Assembly: GCF_910594005.1 (NCBI RefSeq)
Contig: NC_057824.1
Span: 25,075,314 to 25,139,313, forward strand
Source of the DNA: Cervus elaphus
Lineage: Eukaryota > Chordata > Mammalia > Artiodactyla > Cervidae
Length of the DNA: 64,000 nucleotides
Direction: 5' to 3'
The notes beneath the pieces are model-generated. The model was not told the origin of the DNA, made no database searches, and saw only the letters and a program-made list of their open reading frames with translations. The position numbers and the translations under genes are program-made. Of this stretch, positions 10,601 to 21,565 are shown piece after piece (position 1 is the stretch's first letter; every line of letters starts with the position of its first letter).

Positions 10601-11130
10601 AAAAATCATGCTCTCTGTCAACAAGAGATGACAGAGGGCTATGGGAGGAAGGGAAGCCGAGAGTCCAGTTCAAAGGCAATTTCAGTGACATTTTTTTGTA
10701 AGATGTAACTTATACATTATCTAGGATTTTTTATTTAAAGTATGATGCCTATATTATCATCTATGGTGGGCTGCATGGCAGTCCAGCAAATTTAAGAATT
10801 TGCTGGATTTTTATTACAAAGTAACACATATGTTGTTTGGGAGACTTTGAAAAAAATAAGAAAGATCCAAATAGAAGTATTCCACCATGCAGAACCAATT
10901 CCCATTAGCAGTGGCTTCCACTGTGTTTAGTTTTTTGAGGCATACTTACTATATAAAAAAAAATACATATTTGATATATACATTTTGATGTGTTTGGGCA
11001 TATACCTATAGCTGTGATATCATCATCAAAATCAGGTAATAAATATATCCACCTCCAAACCATTTATTGTGTTTCTTGGCTTTTTGTTTGGTAAGAATAC
11101 AACATGAGATCTACTCTTTTAGGTTTTTAA
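10601..11130. other. unassigned AT-rich spacer
   Basis: I see no gene, RNA or clear repeat between the L1 and the LTR-like fragment. Confidence 0.4.
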
Positions 11131-11169
11131 GTGCACAAAACCATTTTTGAAAATGGTTTTGATATCAGT

Positions 11170-11510
11170 TTTGGGAACAGTAAAAGCCTGTGTGTTCCAG
11201 GCTTGATTTTTTCATTTCTTTGGGGAAAATTCTTGGAATTGTGGCAGCTTATGTCATGGCTACGGTCTGATCATCATGTCATTAATTTCTTCCACCTGGT
11301 GAGGGGTTTGGTCTCTACAAAACAACCCACAGAGTATGGCTCAGAATATTATCTATAATCCTTGAGAAGGAACTAAAGGTCCTTGACTTTGCTTACTGAC
11401 TATTGTTTTGTCCTATTTGACTGCTGTTCTTAGCTTCCGCCTTTTCTCCCTTCTGATTAAAGTTATTCTTTGGCTAAAGTTTTTTTCACACACAAAAGGC
11501 AGGCTGAGGA
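11170..11510 (-). repeat. LTR-like fragment related to 3,540-4,110
   Basis: Shares with the left element the block 'ggaactaaaggtccttgact' and the following 'ctgattaaagttattctttg' region. It is more diverged and truncated at its left side. It abuts the shared 3' flank of unit B. Confidence 0.45.
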
Positions 11511-11737
11511 CATGCAGGCCAATGGCCATAGGGTCCTGCTCCACTTCAATAGCAGAGATAAGATTGGGACATTGCAAGTGAGGAGTCATGAGTTGGGAAC
11601 CTGGAGTCTTCAGAGGGTCACCTCCATACGTGTTAAAATTAGCAGGAGCTGATATGAAAAGCCAGAGTAAGAGGTAGGTCGTAAGTGATGGGAGGAAGAG
11701 AGCAAGAAGTTGGTCGAAGCAAAAACTTCTTGGAAGG

Positions 11738-12030
11738 AGGACTTCCCTGGTGGTGCAGTGGATAGTAATCCGCCTCCCAATGTAGGAGACACAGGTTCGA
11801 TCCCTGGTCCAGGAAGATCCCACATGCCACAGAGCAACTGAGCCTGAGAGCTGCAACTACTGAAGCCCAAGCACCCTAGAGCCCGCTCTCCTCAACAAGA
11901 GACGCCACAGCAAGGAGAAGCCCATGCACTGCAGCAAAGCGTAGCCCCTGCTCCCTGCAACTAGAGAAAGCCCACGCAAAGCAACAAAGACCCAGTGCAG
12001 CCAAAAATAAAAGTAAATAAAATAAAAGCA
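11738..12030 (+). repeat. tRNA-Glu-derived SINE, long form
   Basis: Forward element starting 'aggacttccctggtggtgca'. It splits the shared 3' flank of unit B. Confidence 0.85.
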
Positions 12031-12157
12031 GGTGGGAGAACACTGGTACATTTATCTGTCACATATTTGAGAAAAAAAGGGCTTTCCCCAGGAAGAGATT
12101 TCACAGAGGCAGTAGGGAACAAGAACTTTCCAAATCATAACCTTTAAAAAGTCAATG

Positions 12158-12163
12158 TTTATT
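12158..12163 (-). terminator. polyadenylation signal of unit B
   Basis: AATAAA on the minus strand, 110 nt after the stop of the 106-residue ORF, in the conserved 'gtttatt' block. Confidence 0.65.
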
Positions 12164-12272
12164 CCTTTTAAAATGCTCAAAAGACTTTAAAAAGGTCCAA
12201 AGTCCTTAAGGAGGTTCAGATTTCAGATAAGGTGATAATCAGGTGCTGACATTTGGAATCTGTTGCTGAAGC

Positions 12273-12593
12273 TTAAATTTCAATGTGTTCAATTCTATAC
12301 CTCCATGATTCTTCCACTTGGGGAGGGATAAATTCCTCCAGCTTTCGACAGACTTCATAAAAAATGAGCACTCCAATAATGATGAGAAAAACGATGGCAG
12401 TAATAATTATTGTGATTTCCAGGAATAACGTCTTGCGATCCAGAGGGAAAGCTGCCATGGCAATTCCAAAAATCAAAACGATGAATACAGCAAAGAACAA
12501 AAAGAATTGTTTGTATAATTGATATGAACACTTGACGTGAGTTATTCTCAGAAACCAGTTTGACTGGCCATAAACTTGAGGTGGTGAGATCAT
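12273..12593 (-). CDS. BCAR4-like: BCAR4-like two-pass membrane protein, copy B
   Basis: Intact 106-residue ORF in one exon. An acceptor (attccttcag, exon edge 12,605) lies 12 nt before the ATG, as in copies C and D. The N-terminus has a W-F-x-R-I motif at about residues 13-17, matching W-F-Q-R-I/L in the paralogues. Two hydrophobic segments follow, at about residues 30-49 and 57-80, then a charged, Glu-rich tail ending in I-E-I. Copies B, C and D share the N-terminal motif and the pattern of the second segment (T-A-I-V-F in B, T-G-I-V-F in C). They differ in the tail, which suggests relaxed or diversifying change there. Identification rests on position between this array and RSL1D1 on the same strand, where human BCAR4 lies, and on a size near the roughly 120 residues reported for BCAR4. 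BCAR4 is known as an oocyte-expressed gene in cattle and a tamoxifen-resistance gene or lncRNA in humans. The molecular function is unknown. Confidence 0.6.
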   Translation of the reverse strand: MISPPQVYGQSNWFLRITHVKCSYQLYKQFFLFFAVFIVLIFGIAMAAFPLDRKTLFLEITIIITAIVFLIIIGVLIFYEVCRKLEEFIPPQVEESWRYRIEHIEI

Positions 12594-12659
12594 AATGAAT
12601 CTTGTCTGAAGGAATAAGAGGAGAAAAATGTTAAGGTTAGATAAACCGAAAGGTTGACT

Positions 12660-12830
12660 AACCTATCGCCCATGCTGGAGACATGGATTCAATTCCTGGG
12701 TTGGGAAGACCCCTTGGAGAAGGAAATGGCAATCCACACCAGTATTCTTGCCTGGAAAATCACGTGGACAGAGGAGCCTGATGGGGTCACAAAAGAGTTG
12801 GTCACGACTTAGCAGCTTAACAACAACTGT
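12660..12830 (+). repeat. partial Bov-tA SINE
   Basis: Forward SINE lacking its head, in the intron of unit B. Confidence 0.8.
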
Positions 12831-12894
12831 ATAGTACAGTGAACTCTTCTCAATACTCTTTAATGAACTATGTGGGAAAAGACTTCAAAAAAGC

Positions 12895-13012
12895 ATAGAG
12901 CTGTGTATAACTGATTCACTTTGCTATCCAGCAGAAACTAACACAACATCATAAATCAACCATACTGCAACAAAAACAAAAAAATTTTTTAAAGCAAACC
13001 AAAAAAAAAAGG
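12895..13012 (+). repeat. L1 3'-end fragment
   Basis: Contains 'agcagaaactaacacaacat' and an A-rich tail. Confidence 0.65.
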
Positions 13013-13084
13013 TATACATGTTCTATGACTGGAGGTGCGGTTCTTAAAAGTTTTCTGTGTTTAATATATTTCTGTGTTGTAATA

Positions 13085-13440
13085 TATTTTCTCAGTCTAT
13101 TTGGGCTGCCCTAACAAAATGCCACAGACTGGGTGACTTATAAACAGCAGAAATATAGTGATCAGGGTCTTGAGGCTGCAACTCTGAGATCAGGAAGCCA
13201 CTATCACCGGAGAGAGACCTCTCCTGGGTTTTTCCTTTTATCCCCACCTTGGGGAAGGGGGAAAGGAGGTCTGTGGGATCTTTTCTAAGATCCCACATCT
13301 GAGATCCTACATCTCATTCATTAGATCTCAGTCCTTTTGACCCAACCACCTCCCAAAGGCCCCACCTCCTAATACTATCACCTAAAGGGGTAGGACTTCA
13401 ACATATGAATTTGGGGACACAAACGTTCAGCCCATAGCAG
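13085..13440 (-). repeat. MLT1-type MaLR LTR remnant
   Basis: Resembles the reverse of MLT1/MST LTRs: 'gactgggtgacttataaaca', 'ccaaaggccccacctcctaa' and 'acacaaacgttcagcccata'. An ancient element. Confidence 0.65.
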
Positions 13441-13869
13441 TGTTATTTTGATCACACGTATACAAATCGTAACTGTAACCCCGTTCAGAAGAAATTTTAC
13501 AGTTAGAACATCGTGGTCAGAAGAATGTGCCTTAAATCCAAGCATATACATATACGTATTAATGTATATCTTTGTTGCAGAGAACAATGATATGAGTGAT
13601 CAAAAAAGACTTTAAAGCATAACATACTATATTAAGACACATTTCAGGAGAGATTGAATGAAATGGAAGAACAGATTAAAGAAAAGGAAATAAAACAAAA
13701 CTTGAGACAAAGAAAAATGTGTTTATGTGTAAGTGAATGATGGTGGTGAAAGTTCAGGCCTATACATACATTTGAAAGTGATAAAAAAAAAAAAAAGAAA
13801 GTGATGTAGCAGTTATTTTGATGGGTCAGCATTTACAATATACCAGAGGGTGCATTCTTTGTGACCATT

Positions 13870-14066
13870 TAAGGTCTGTCTACAATGCAGGAGACCTGCG
13901 TTCAATCCCTGAGTTGGGAAGATCTCCTGGAGAAGGAAACGGCAACCCACTCCAGTATTCTTGCCTGGAAAATCCCATGGACGGAGGAGCCTGGTGGGCT
14001 ACAGTCCATGGGGTCGCAAAGAGTTGGACACGACTGAGCAACTTCACTTTCACTTCACTTTCACTA
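13870..14066 (+). repeat. Bov-tA2-type SINE
   Basis: Forward SINE ending in the 'cacttcactttcact' tail. Confidence 0.85.
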
Positions 14067-14467
14067 AGGTGATGGAAAACTTTAGAAGTCAACTTAATGT
14101 GTAATTAACTATGGTGTTTCTCCCAAAATATTATGATGCATGAGATCAAGGAGATTGAAGAACTCAAACCTAGGGAGAAAAACATCAAAAACTGCCTCAC
14201 TTTGTAGATTGCCTTTAGCTCAAATGCTTTGGTTATTTCACCATTTTTTACATTCTTTGTGTAGGCAGATTCTCTTTTTTAGAATCAGCATTTCTACTCT
14301 TCTTTGAGAACTTATCAGAAATTGCAGGGAATTTTGTCAAATGCATTTTCAGCACTTGTTGGTAAATGTGACTTTCTGCTTTTTTTCATTTATATGATGA
14401 GGTTTATCAGTTTTCCTAATTTGGACCTATCCTTGTGTTCTTGAACTCATGGCCATCTTTATTAACT

Positions 14468-14484
14468 GGTACAAGTAATTTTCT
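14468..14484. repeat. left target-site duplication of the SNORA70-RPL10 retrocopy
   Basis: GGTACAAGTAATTTTCT, identical to 15,062-15,078. Confidence 0.9.
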
Positions 14485-15061
14485 TTCTTTCTTTTTTTTT
14501 TTTTTTTTTTGACAGGAAATAGCATTTATTGGTGAGCATGATTAAGGAGGGAACAGAGCTAATGCTCATGAGGCAGGGCCCACCATTTGTCCAGGGGACC
14601 ATGATTAGGGATGTATTTGACCCCACAGCCATCTGGGATGAGTCTCTTTTCTGCCACCATGTTCTCAAATTCATCCACATTGAACTTGGTAAATCCCCAC
14701 TTCTTGGAGATGTGGATCTTCTGACTGCCAGGGAACTTGAACTTGGCCCGGCAGAGGGCTTCGATCACATGCTCCTTGTTCTGAAGCTTGGTGCGGATGG
14801 ACATTATGACCTGGCCAATGTGGACCCTGGCCACTGTGCCCTGAGGCTTTCCAAAGGCACCACGCATACCTGTCTGGGGTCTAGATTGAGAAACAGCAGG
14901 CCAGTCATGAATGCCCACTAGGAAGAGTTGTCTCCAGGGTCCCTTAGGGCTACCTGTACAGGCAACAGGCTGCATACACTACCAAGGAGGCTGCTGTTTG
15001 CAGCCATTGCACACTGGGCCCCCATGGGGAAAAGAGCACAGTCGGCTTAATTGACTGCAAA
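14485..15061 (-). pseudogene. RPL10P: SNORA70-RPL10 chimeric retrocopy
   Basis: On the minus strand, from 15,061, this starts at the 5' end of an H/ACA snoRNA (SNORA70). It runs through retained intron sequence to a conserved 3' splice site (tctcaatctag, about 14,881-14,891), then continues into the C-terminal coding part of ribosomal protein L10. It ends with an AATAAA and a poly-A tail (poly-T at about 14,485-14,510 on plus). The L10 part begins at residues Q-T-G-M-R-G and stays open to near its end. A one-base loss in the last codons changes the terminal residues, and several substitutions occur. The first part of L10 is absent. Identical 17-bp duplications flank the insertion. This is the structure described for snoRNA retroposons: a partly processed host transcript trimmed to the snoRNA 5' end and then retroposed. 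It lies in the intron of BCAR4-like unit B. Confidence 0.85.
14926..15059 (-). ncRNA. SNORA70: retroposed SNORA70 H/ACA snoRNA copy
   Basis: 134 nt, the usual SNORA70 size. It starts TGCAGTCAATTAAGCCGACT and includes 'gcccagtgtgcaatggctgc', an H-box-like ACAGCA between the hairpins, and a terminal ACA box three bases from the end. SNORA70 normally lies in an intron of RPL10 and guides pseudouridylation. This copy is in the same orientation as the BCAR4-like unit B intron, so it could in principle be released from that intron. Expression is not known. Confidence 0.75.
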
Positions 15062-15078
15062 GGTACAAGTAATTTTCT
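15062..15078. repeat. right target-site duplication of the SNORA70-RPL10 retrocopy
   Basis: Identical to 14,468-14,484. Confidence 0.9.
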
Positions 15079-15339
15079 AACTCATGGTGGCATTCAGTTT
15101 TTGTAGGAGAATGCCCCCTCCTTTTTTTTTTTTAAACAGGAGATGCAGGTTCAAGCATTTAGGCAAGAATTTCATAAAGTCTGCCACTGATTCTTCAGTG
15201 ATTCAGCCAACAACAATAATAGCAATAGCAACAAATGTTATGAACATGTGCTAAAGTTACAACAAAGTGTTAATTTGTTAACATTAAGGAGGGTAGGGGA
15301 GTGTTCATTGTGTTTTAACATTTTACAGACTTGAAAATT

Positions 15340-15905
15340 GTGGTCACATGGAAGCAACCTAGATGTCCATTGACAAGAATGGATAAAGAAGCTGTGGTAC
15401 ATAAATACAGTGGAATATTACTTAGCCATAAAAAATAATGCATTTGAGTCAGTTCTAATGAGACAGATGAACCTAGAGCCTATTATACAGAGTGAAGTAA
15501 GTCAGAAAGAGGAAAACAAATATCATATTAATGCATATATATGTGGAATCTAGAAAGATGGTACTGATGAGCCTATTTACAGGGCAGCAATGGAGACTCC
15601 GATATTGAGAACAGATGTGCGGACACAGAGTGGGAAGGAGTGGGTGTGACAAATAGGGAGAGTTGCATGGAAACATATACACCACCATATGTAAGACAGA
15701 CAGCCAGTGGGACTTTGCTGCATGACCCAGGGAACTCAAACCAGTGCTCTATGACAATCTGGAGGGGTGGGATGGGGTGGAGAGTGGGACGGAGGGCCAC
15801 GAGGAAGGGGACATATATACACTTATGGCTGATTCATGTTGCTGCATAGCAGAAACCAACACGATATTGTAAAGCGATTATCCATCAATTAAAAATAAAT
15901 AGACT
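15340..15905 (+). repeat. L1 3' end
   Basis: Forward ruminant L1 3' end: 'tggataaagaagctgtggta', 'gcatagcagaaaccaacacg' and a terminal 'caattaaaaataaat'. Its reverse ORFs are repeat shadows. Confidence 0.85.
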
Positions 15906-16855
15906 TAAAATTGTGGTTAAAGGTTTTTTAAAAAGTAAGATTTTATTTGTTCATTATGTTAGGAACTTTACCAAGTAGGTTTTTGAGATAGACTATGCCC
16001 CAGTTTCATCATGGAGGTTTTTGTGGGTGCTGGGCTGAGGTAAAATTATCTTTATAGAAAGGTGCCTTTGACAAGTTTCCAGAGCTCAGAGCAATAAGCC
16101 ACTCAGGCTATTTAGGAGGAGGTGTGAATTTTTCTTCTGGAGTGATTTGTCTGCTGTATCTGTTACTTCTTGATCCATTTTTATAACTTTTCAAGGAAAC
16201 TATCCCTTTCACGTAAATTATCAGGTATTTTGATATGCAGTTGTACATTACCTTTTACCTGACACTATTTCTTGTTATTGCTCACCAGATACTCATTAAA
16301 AAAAAAAATGTTTTGATGGAATTGATCTACTTGTCACCGTTTTTACAAGAACAAGCTTTTAGTGTTACCCTTCAGGCATGGTATTGTATTTGGTTTCAAG
16401 TTTAATTTAGGCTTTTACATTTCCTCCTCTATTTCCATTGATTTTATTTATTCTAGTTTCTTAGATTGAATGCATATTTTCAGTCTTGCTAAGTAAGGAA
16501 AGCACTGATGTTTTACTCAGAAAAATGAAATAAAGGAAGAAAGAAAACTCCTGAATGGCATTAAGACATCACAGACAGAGTTTTGGTAAGTCACTATTTT
16601 ATACATGTAGAAGAGTTAATATCCTTCCTAAACAAAGAACATCAACAAATTAAGGAAAAAAGAAAAGCAGACAAACAGTAAAACAGGAAACACATCAGAG
16701 GAACTGCAATGGTCAGTGAATCTAAAAAGATACCTCAAAAAATATATATATATACATATATATATATCACCTCACTGAGTAATGATGAAAAGAGCATCTA
16801 TAATGATTTCCAAACATACCACTACAGTTACGTGCAAAAAATTGTAGATTCCTTT
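15906..16855 (-). other. intron of unit B
   Basis: No coding sequence. The segment 16,310-16,500 aligns with 27,700-27,890 and 34,330-34,515. The block 'gaactgcaatggtcagtgaa' near 16,700 recurs near 28,097 and 34,947. A TA microsatellite occupies about 16,741-16,767. Confidence 0.55.
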
Positions 16856-16857
16856 AC

Positions 16858-16917
16858 CTGGCTTGCAATGCAGCTCTTGAACAAGTAGAAATATCAAACT
16901 CCTTTCAAGATGAAACA
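16858..16917 (-). other. predicted non-coding exon 1 of unit B
   Basis: Ends at donor GCCAG|GTAAAGG (GT at 16,856-16,857). The start is inferred from the TATA position. Confidence 0.5.
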
Positions 16918-16940
16918 TCCAACACAGCTCTTTGTGTTTC

Positions 16941-16966
16941 TTTTATAGGAGACAGATCTCGATTGG
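16941..16966 (-). promoter_or_regulatory. TATA/CCAAT promoter of unit B
   Basis: TATAAAA at 16,941-16,947 and CCAATC at 16,961-16,966 on the minus strand, 13 nt apart. The inverted upstream CCAAT seen in A and C is lost here (tctagtg). Confidence 0.7.
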
Positions 16967-17399
16967 ATAATAACAGCATGGATTCTGTGGAGGGCCATTT
17001 CACTCATTAGCTTAGTTTTCTCCCAATTCATCTAGTGATATAAGACCCTGGGGGTGCTGAGAAAGCTCTTTAAAGGAGATCCTGGTGACAAACACTTGCT
17101 CTATGGTGGTTAAGGGTCATGTACTTGTGGAAAACACTAGGAAATCACATAGGTTTTTCCCCCTGCTTGTTGATGGTGGTGGTTTCCATTCAGCTTCACC
17201 TGATGACGGTTTGGTCAAGGTGAGGGAAGGGTCATTCTTTCTCAGCTGCCACCCGCTTTATAGCAGGGTTTCCCTACTTCCCTGAACTTGAGAATCACTG
17301 AGGCTCTTACTGAAGGCACAATTCACCTGGTGCTTCATGCAGTACTCAGCAGTGGGACCAGGAGTATGGATTTTACACAGCACCAGGGGCTTCTTTTTT

Positions 17400-17562
17400 A
17401 AAAATTCGTTGTTTTGTTCTGTTTTTTGAATTTTATTTTGGTTTTGGTCACATCACATGGCACATGGGATCTTAATTCCCCACCCAGCCAGGGATCCAAC
17501 TTGTACCCCCTGCAGTGGAAGTACGGAATCTTAACCACTGGACCACCAGGGAAGTGTCTAAT
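17400..17562 (-). repeat. tRNA-Glu-derived SINE
   Basis: Reverse element ending 'ggaccaccagggaagtgtc'. Confidence 0.8.
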
Positions 17563-17649
17563 TTTTTTGGATTCCATGTTTCAATGAAAACATACAAAAC
17601 TTGTCTTCTTTTTATCTAGCTTATTTCACTAAGCATGAGCCTCTTCAGG

Positions 17650-17878
17650 CCCATGCATGCATGCGTGCTAAGTTGCTTCAGTTGTGTCTGACTCTTTGCA
17701 GTACTATGGACTGTAGCCAGCCAGGCTCCTCTGTCCATGGGATTCTCCAGGCAAGAACACTGGAGTGGGTTGCCATGCCCTTCTCCAAGGGATCTTCTTG
17801 ACCCCAGGATTGAACCCAGGTCTCCTGCATTGCAGGCAGACTCTTAACCATTTGAGCCACTAGGAAAGCCTTCTCCAG
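17650..17878 (-). repeat. Bov-tA SINE
   Basis: Reverse SINE, complete in outline. Confidence 0.85.
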
Positions 17879-17942
17879 GTCTATGATGTTGTTGCAAACA
17901 GCAGAATTTCATTCTTCTTTATGACTGATTATTGTAGCTAAT

Positions 17943-18280
17943 ACTGCTGTGCTGTGCTTAGTCATTCAGTCATGTCCTACTCTTTGCAACCCCATGGACT
18001 ATAGCCTGTCTGGCTCCTCTGTCGATGGGGATTCTCCAGGCAAGAATACTGGAGTGGGTTACCATGTCCTCCTCTAGGGGATCTTCCTACCCCAGGGATT
18101 GAACCCGGGTCTCCCGCATCGCGGGCAGATTCTTTACCATCTGAGCCACCAGGTAAGCCTGAGAATACTGGAGTGGGTAGCCTACCCCTTCTCCAGGGGA
18201 ACTTAACAACCCAGGAATTGAACTGGGGTCTCCTGCATTGCAGGAAGGTTCTTGACCAGCTGAGCTACTTGGGAAGCCCA
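17943..18280 (-). repeat. two adjacent Bov-tA SINEs
   Basis: One reverse SINE ends at about 18,160 ('gccaccaggtaagcc'). It is followed directly by a second, headless reverse copy ending 'gctacttgggaagccc'. Confidence 0.85.
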
Positions 18281-18284
18281 GCTA

Positions 18285-18830
18285 GTACTTCTAATACTAT
18301 GTTAAACAGAAATAACGGGAGTGGGCATTCTTGTCTTACTCTTGAATTTAGAGGAGACACTTTCAGCTTTTCACTGTTGAGTATGTTAACTGTAGGTACT
18401 AGGAGCTTCTTAATATCAGCAAAGTTTGGAGAAACACTGCATAAAATAATTCACTCTGTGATTCTTTATTCACTTGCATGTACAAGTGAGGTACAAAGCC
18501 AGCACATATTCAAAGTGTACAATTCATTGAGTTTTGGTATGTGTGAACCAATAAAAGCATCAGTCTAACTAAAATAAAAAATATATCTATTACCTCCAAA
18601 GTTTCATTGTGCTTCTCTGTAATCCACACCTCCTCCCTTTCATTCCCAGGCAACCACCAATCTACAGCCTGTCATTAAAAATGAGTTTACATTTTTATAT
18701 AAATGACATTATCTGGTATGTTCTTTTCTATGTCTGGCTTGTTCCCTCAGCATAATTATTTTGAGATTCATTCATGTTGTCTTGAGTATCAACAGACTGT
18801 TTGTTTTCATGTTGAGTAGTATTCCTTTGC
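18285..18830 (-). repeat. old reverse L1 sequence within unit B
   Basis: 18,285-18,400 resembles reverse L1 ORF2 ('ttcagcttttcactgttgag'). 18,420-18,790 resembles a reverse L1 3' region and aligns with 28,750-29,130 and 35,640-35,820, so it was present before the units duplicated. Confidence 0.55.
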
Positions 18831-18831
18831 A

Positions 18832-19035
18832 AAGTGAAGTGAAGTGAAAGTCGCTCAGTCGGGTCTGACTCTTTGTGACCCCATGGACTATACAGTCCAT
18901 GGAATTCTCCAGGCCAGAATACTGGAGTGGGTAGCCATTCCCTTCTCTAGGGAATCTTTCCAACCCAGGGATCGAACCCAGGTCTCCCACCTTGCAGGCA
19001 GATTCTTTACCGGCTGAGCCACCAGGGAAGTCCAA
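18832..19035 (-). repeat. Bov-tA2-type SINE
   Basis: Reverse SINE beginning with the 'gaagtgaagtgaaagtcgct' tail. Confidence 0.9.
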
Positions 19036-19387
19036 GGTGGGCTTGGAATGAAGGGAAGAGGTGTGGATCACAAAGAACCACAATTCCACTGCCAGGATAA
19101 ACCCATTCCCTCTGTGGATGGATCTGTAAGTTGGTTCCAGCTAAGACTATCACAAGTAATTTTAGATACTTGAAGAAGTACAATGAAGGAGATATTGCTT
19201 TTCCCTTTTCTTTTGAAAAAACTCACTAGGAAAAAGTTAAATATGACAGATGGTCATAAAGAAGAGAAGAGAGACACCCTATGCACATGGAAAGACTGTC
19301 AGAAAACATACCATCCTTCTGTTTGAGAGGTGGGGACTTGAATATTATTTTCTTATAAATTCTAGGTCTCAAAAGTGCGAGACAGGG

Positions 19388-19660
19388 CTTCCCCTGACTG
19401 CTCAGTGGTAAAGAATTCGCCTGCTAGTGCAGGACACATGGGTTGGATCCCTGATCGGGGAAGCTCCTATGTGCCTTGGAGCAACTAAGCCCATGTGCCA
19501 CAACTATTGAAGCCTGCGCTCCACAATAAAATTCACTACAGTGAGAAGCCCACTCGCCACAACTAGAGGGTGGCCCCCACTTGCCACAACTAGAGAAAAG
19601 CCCTCAACAGCAACAAAGATCCTGCTTCGCCAAAAGTAAATAAATAAGTAAATATATATA
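19388..19660 (+). repeat. tRNA-Glu-derived SINE, long form
   Basis: Forward element from 'gggcttcccctgactgctca' to a 'taaataaataagtaaata' tail. Confidence 0.85.
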
Positions 19661-19679
19661 TTTTTAAAGCAAGATACTT

Positions 19680-20285
19680 CAAAAACATTTAGGGAATGTA
19701 TCCACAGTTCAAGGACGGAAAAGTCAAGGCAAAGAGTTAGAGCTGTTTTTAAAATGTAGCACACAACGCTGGGTACCCACATAGTCTTCTTGCCGCTGGA
19801 TAGCGCAGGAAGTCTCCCTTTTGGAAATGTAATTTCATGTCAGGTATTCTTTAACCAGGTCACCTGGATATGGTTTATTTTTCAACATTTGATTTTTTTT
19901 TTTTTTTTTGATGACAGAATCTTGAGAACTTTGGGAAAATAAAATCGCAATTTTATTTTTTGACATTTGATTTTTTTTAAATTACAGAATCTTGCAAAGT
20001 TTGGAAAGATAAAAGAAATATTTTTGTATAAATAGGATCAATAGTTATTCCAGCTCCCAGAGACAGTCAACACTGATGATGGTTTCCTTTTGTGTTTCTA
20101 TCTTTTTGATATCAGTTAGGGATGGTAAGGTATTTCGTGGTCTTGTTCTATTGTATCAAGATTTTGAAAAATTCTTCATTGTTGGACATTGTTTTCAGTT
20201 TCCCCCCCACTGTAAGCTGTTCTTCTTGAATATTTCTTTTTACGTTTATTGTACCCAACTTTTTGAATTAAGTCCTGCTCTCATT
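19680..20285. other. unit B upstream region, no gene
   Basis: Contains two near-copies of a short block ('gacagaatcttgagaacttt' at 19,913 and 'tacagaatcttgcaaagttt' at 19,982), a small local duplication. No ORF is recognised. Confidence 0.45.
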
Positions 20286-20289
20286 TTTA

Positions 20290-20575
20290 AAAAGAATTTT
20301 ACTTTTATTTTTTTTAATTGGAGGATAATTGCTTTATAGTATGTGTTAGTTTCCGCTGTATAACGACATGAATCAACTATAAGTGTACATATGTCCCCTT
20401 TTTCTCAAATATCCCTCCCACCCCTCTAGTTTTTTAACTTTTTCTTTTGTATTGGAGTATAGTCAGTTAACAATGTTGTGATAGTTTCCAGTGGACAGCA
20501 AGGGGACTCAGCCAGACATAGAAATGCATCCATCCTCCCTCCAACTCCCCTCCCATCCAGTCTGGCCCATAACAT
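20290..20575 (-). repeat. reverse L1 3'-end fragments
   Basis: Two reverse pieces in series: 'aattggaggataattgcttt' at 20,319 and 'tattggagtatagtcagtta' at 20,450. Confidence 0.7.
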
Positions 20576-20877
20576 GGCCTGAACTCATAATTCAAGAGTT
20601 CCTGCTTTTTTCTTATGAATCCTTTATAACACCCTATTGTTGTTTCAATTATGGAGTCTGTTCTAAGTGTCTGAAAATGTCAGTTACATAGTTGAAAGCT
20701 AGGTCTGTTTACTGCTCCCTACACTCTCTATGCCCTGTAACATCTTCTGAGTTTGCAAACCATGGCGGAGGCATTTGCAGAGGGTCCTAGTTTCTGGGTT
20801 CTCCCTTCTCATTTCAGAGGGAAGACCCCAGGGCTGTTGGGTAGGGCTTGTTGGAGGATAGGGTTTCCTTGGTGGGT

Positions 20878-21012
20878 GTGTTGTTGTTCAGTCACTAAGC
20901 CATGTTTGACTCTTTGTGACCCCGTGGGCTACAGCACACCAGGCTTCCCTGTCCTTCACTGTCTCCCAGAGTTTGTTCAGATTCATGTCTATTGAGTGGG
21001 TGATGCCATCCG
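20878..21012 (-). repeat. Bov-B/BovA-derived fragment
   Basis: 'gttgttcagtcactaagcca' followed by 'tgagtgggtgatgccatccg', a reverse fragment of the Bov-B-related type. Confidence 0.65.
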
Positions 21013-21226
21013 ACCCTCAGGTTAGAGTAGGTTGAACAGTGTTTTTATTATGGGATCCCTACATGTTAGGGGAGAAGGGACAGTTTTTCTTTGGCCAGTA
21101 AACTTCGGAAAGAGTCTTCCAATTCCTGCCTGAACTGAAGGACTGGAAACAGCTCAGAAAAGCAGGACAGCAGTGGTGATCCCTTTGGTGAATGATCATG
21201 ATTGAAAGGAATTAAAATCACCGAGG

Positions 21227-21565
21227 CTTTCCTGGTGGCTCAGTGATAAAGAATCCCCCTGCCAGTGTGGGGGGCATGGGTTCGATCCCTGGTCCAGGAA
21301 GATCCCACATCCCTAGGAGCAACTAAGCCCATGAGCCACAGATGCTGAGCCTGTGGTCTAGAGCCCAGAAGCCACAACTACTGGCCCACGTGCTGCAACT
21401 ACTGAAGCTCACATGCCTAGAGCCCATGTTCTGCAGCAAGAGAGGCCACCGCAATGAGAAGCCCACATCTAGAGGGTGGCCCCTGCTTGCCACAACGAGA
21501 GAAAAGCCTGGGCAACAGTGAAGACCCAGCAAGGCCAAAAAAATTAATAAAATTTTAAGAAAAAG
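21227..21565 (+). repeat. tRNA-Glu-derived SINE, long form
   Basis: Forward element from 'ggctttcctggtggctcagt' to an A-rich tail, lying at the border between units B and C. Confidence 0.85.

Larger units (their letters stand above)
11500..21230 (-). repeat. tandem BCAR4-like unit B
   Basis: The ordered landmarks are: 3' flank (11,540-11,735 and 12,060-12,130), AATAAA at 12,158-12,163, coding exon to 12,605, intron, exon 1 and promoter (16,858-16,966), upstream blocks (17,140-17,390), old reverse L1 (18,420-18,790) and far end (20,738-20,870). The right edge matches unit C at 'aatgatcatgattg' (about 21,188) against 'aataatcatgatttt' (about 31,036). The unit is about 9.7 kb including younger insertions. 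Confidence 0.7.

Noticed and set aside
14559..14975. 138-codon ORF with ribosomal protein L10 sequence as a gene
   Set aside because: The first part of L10 is missing. The 5' third is snoRNA and intron sequence, the last codons are shifted, and poly-A and target duplications mark a retrocopy.
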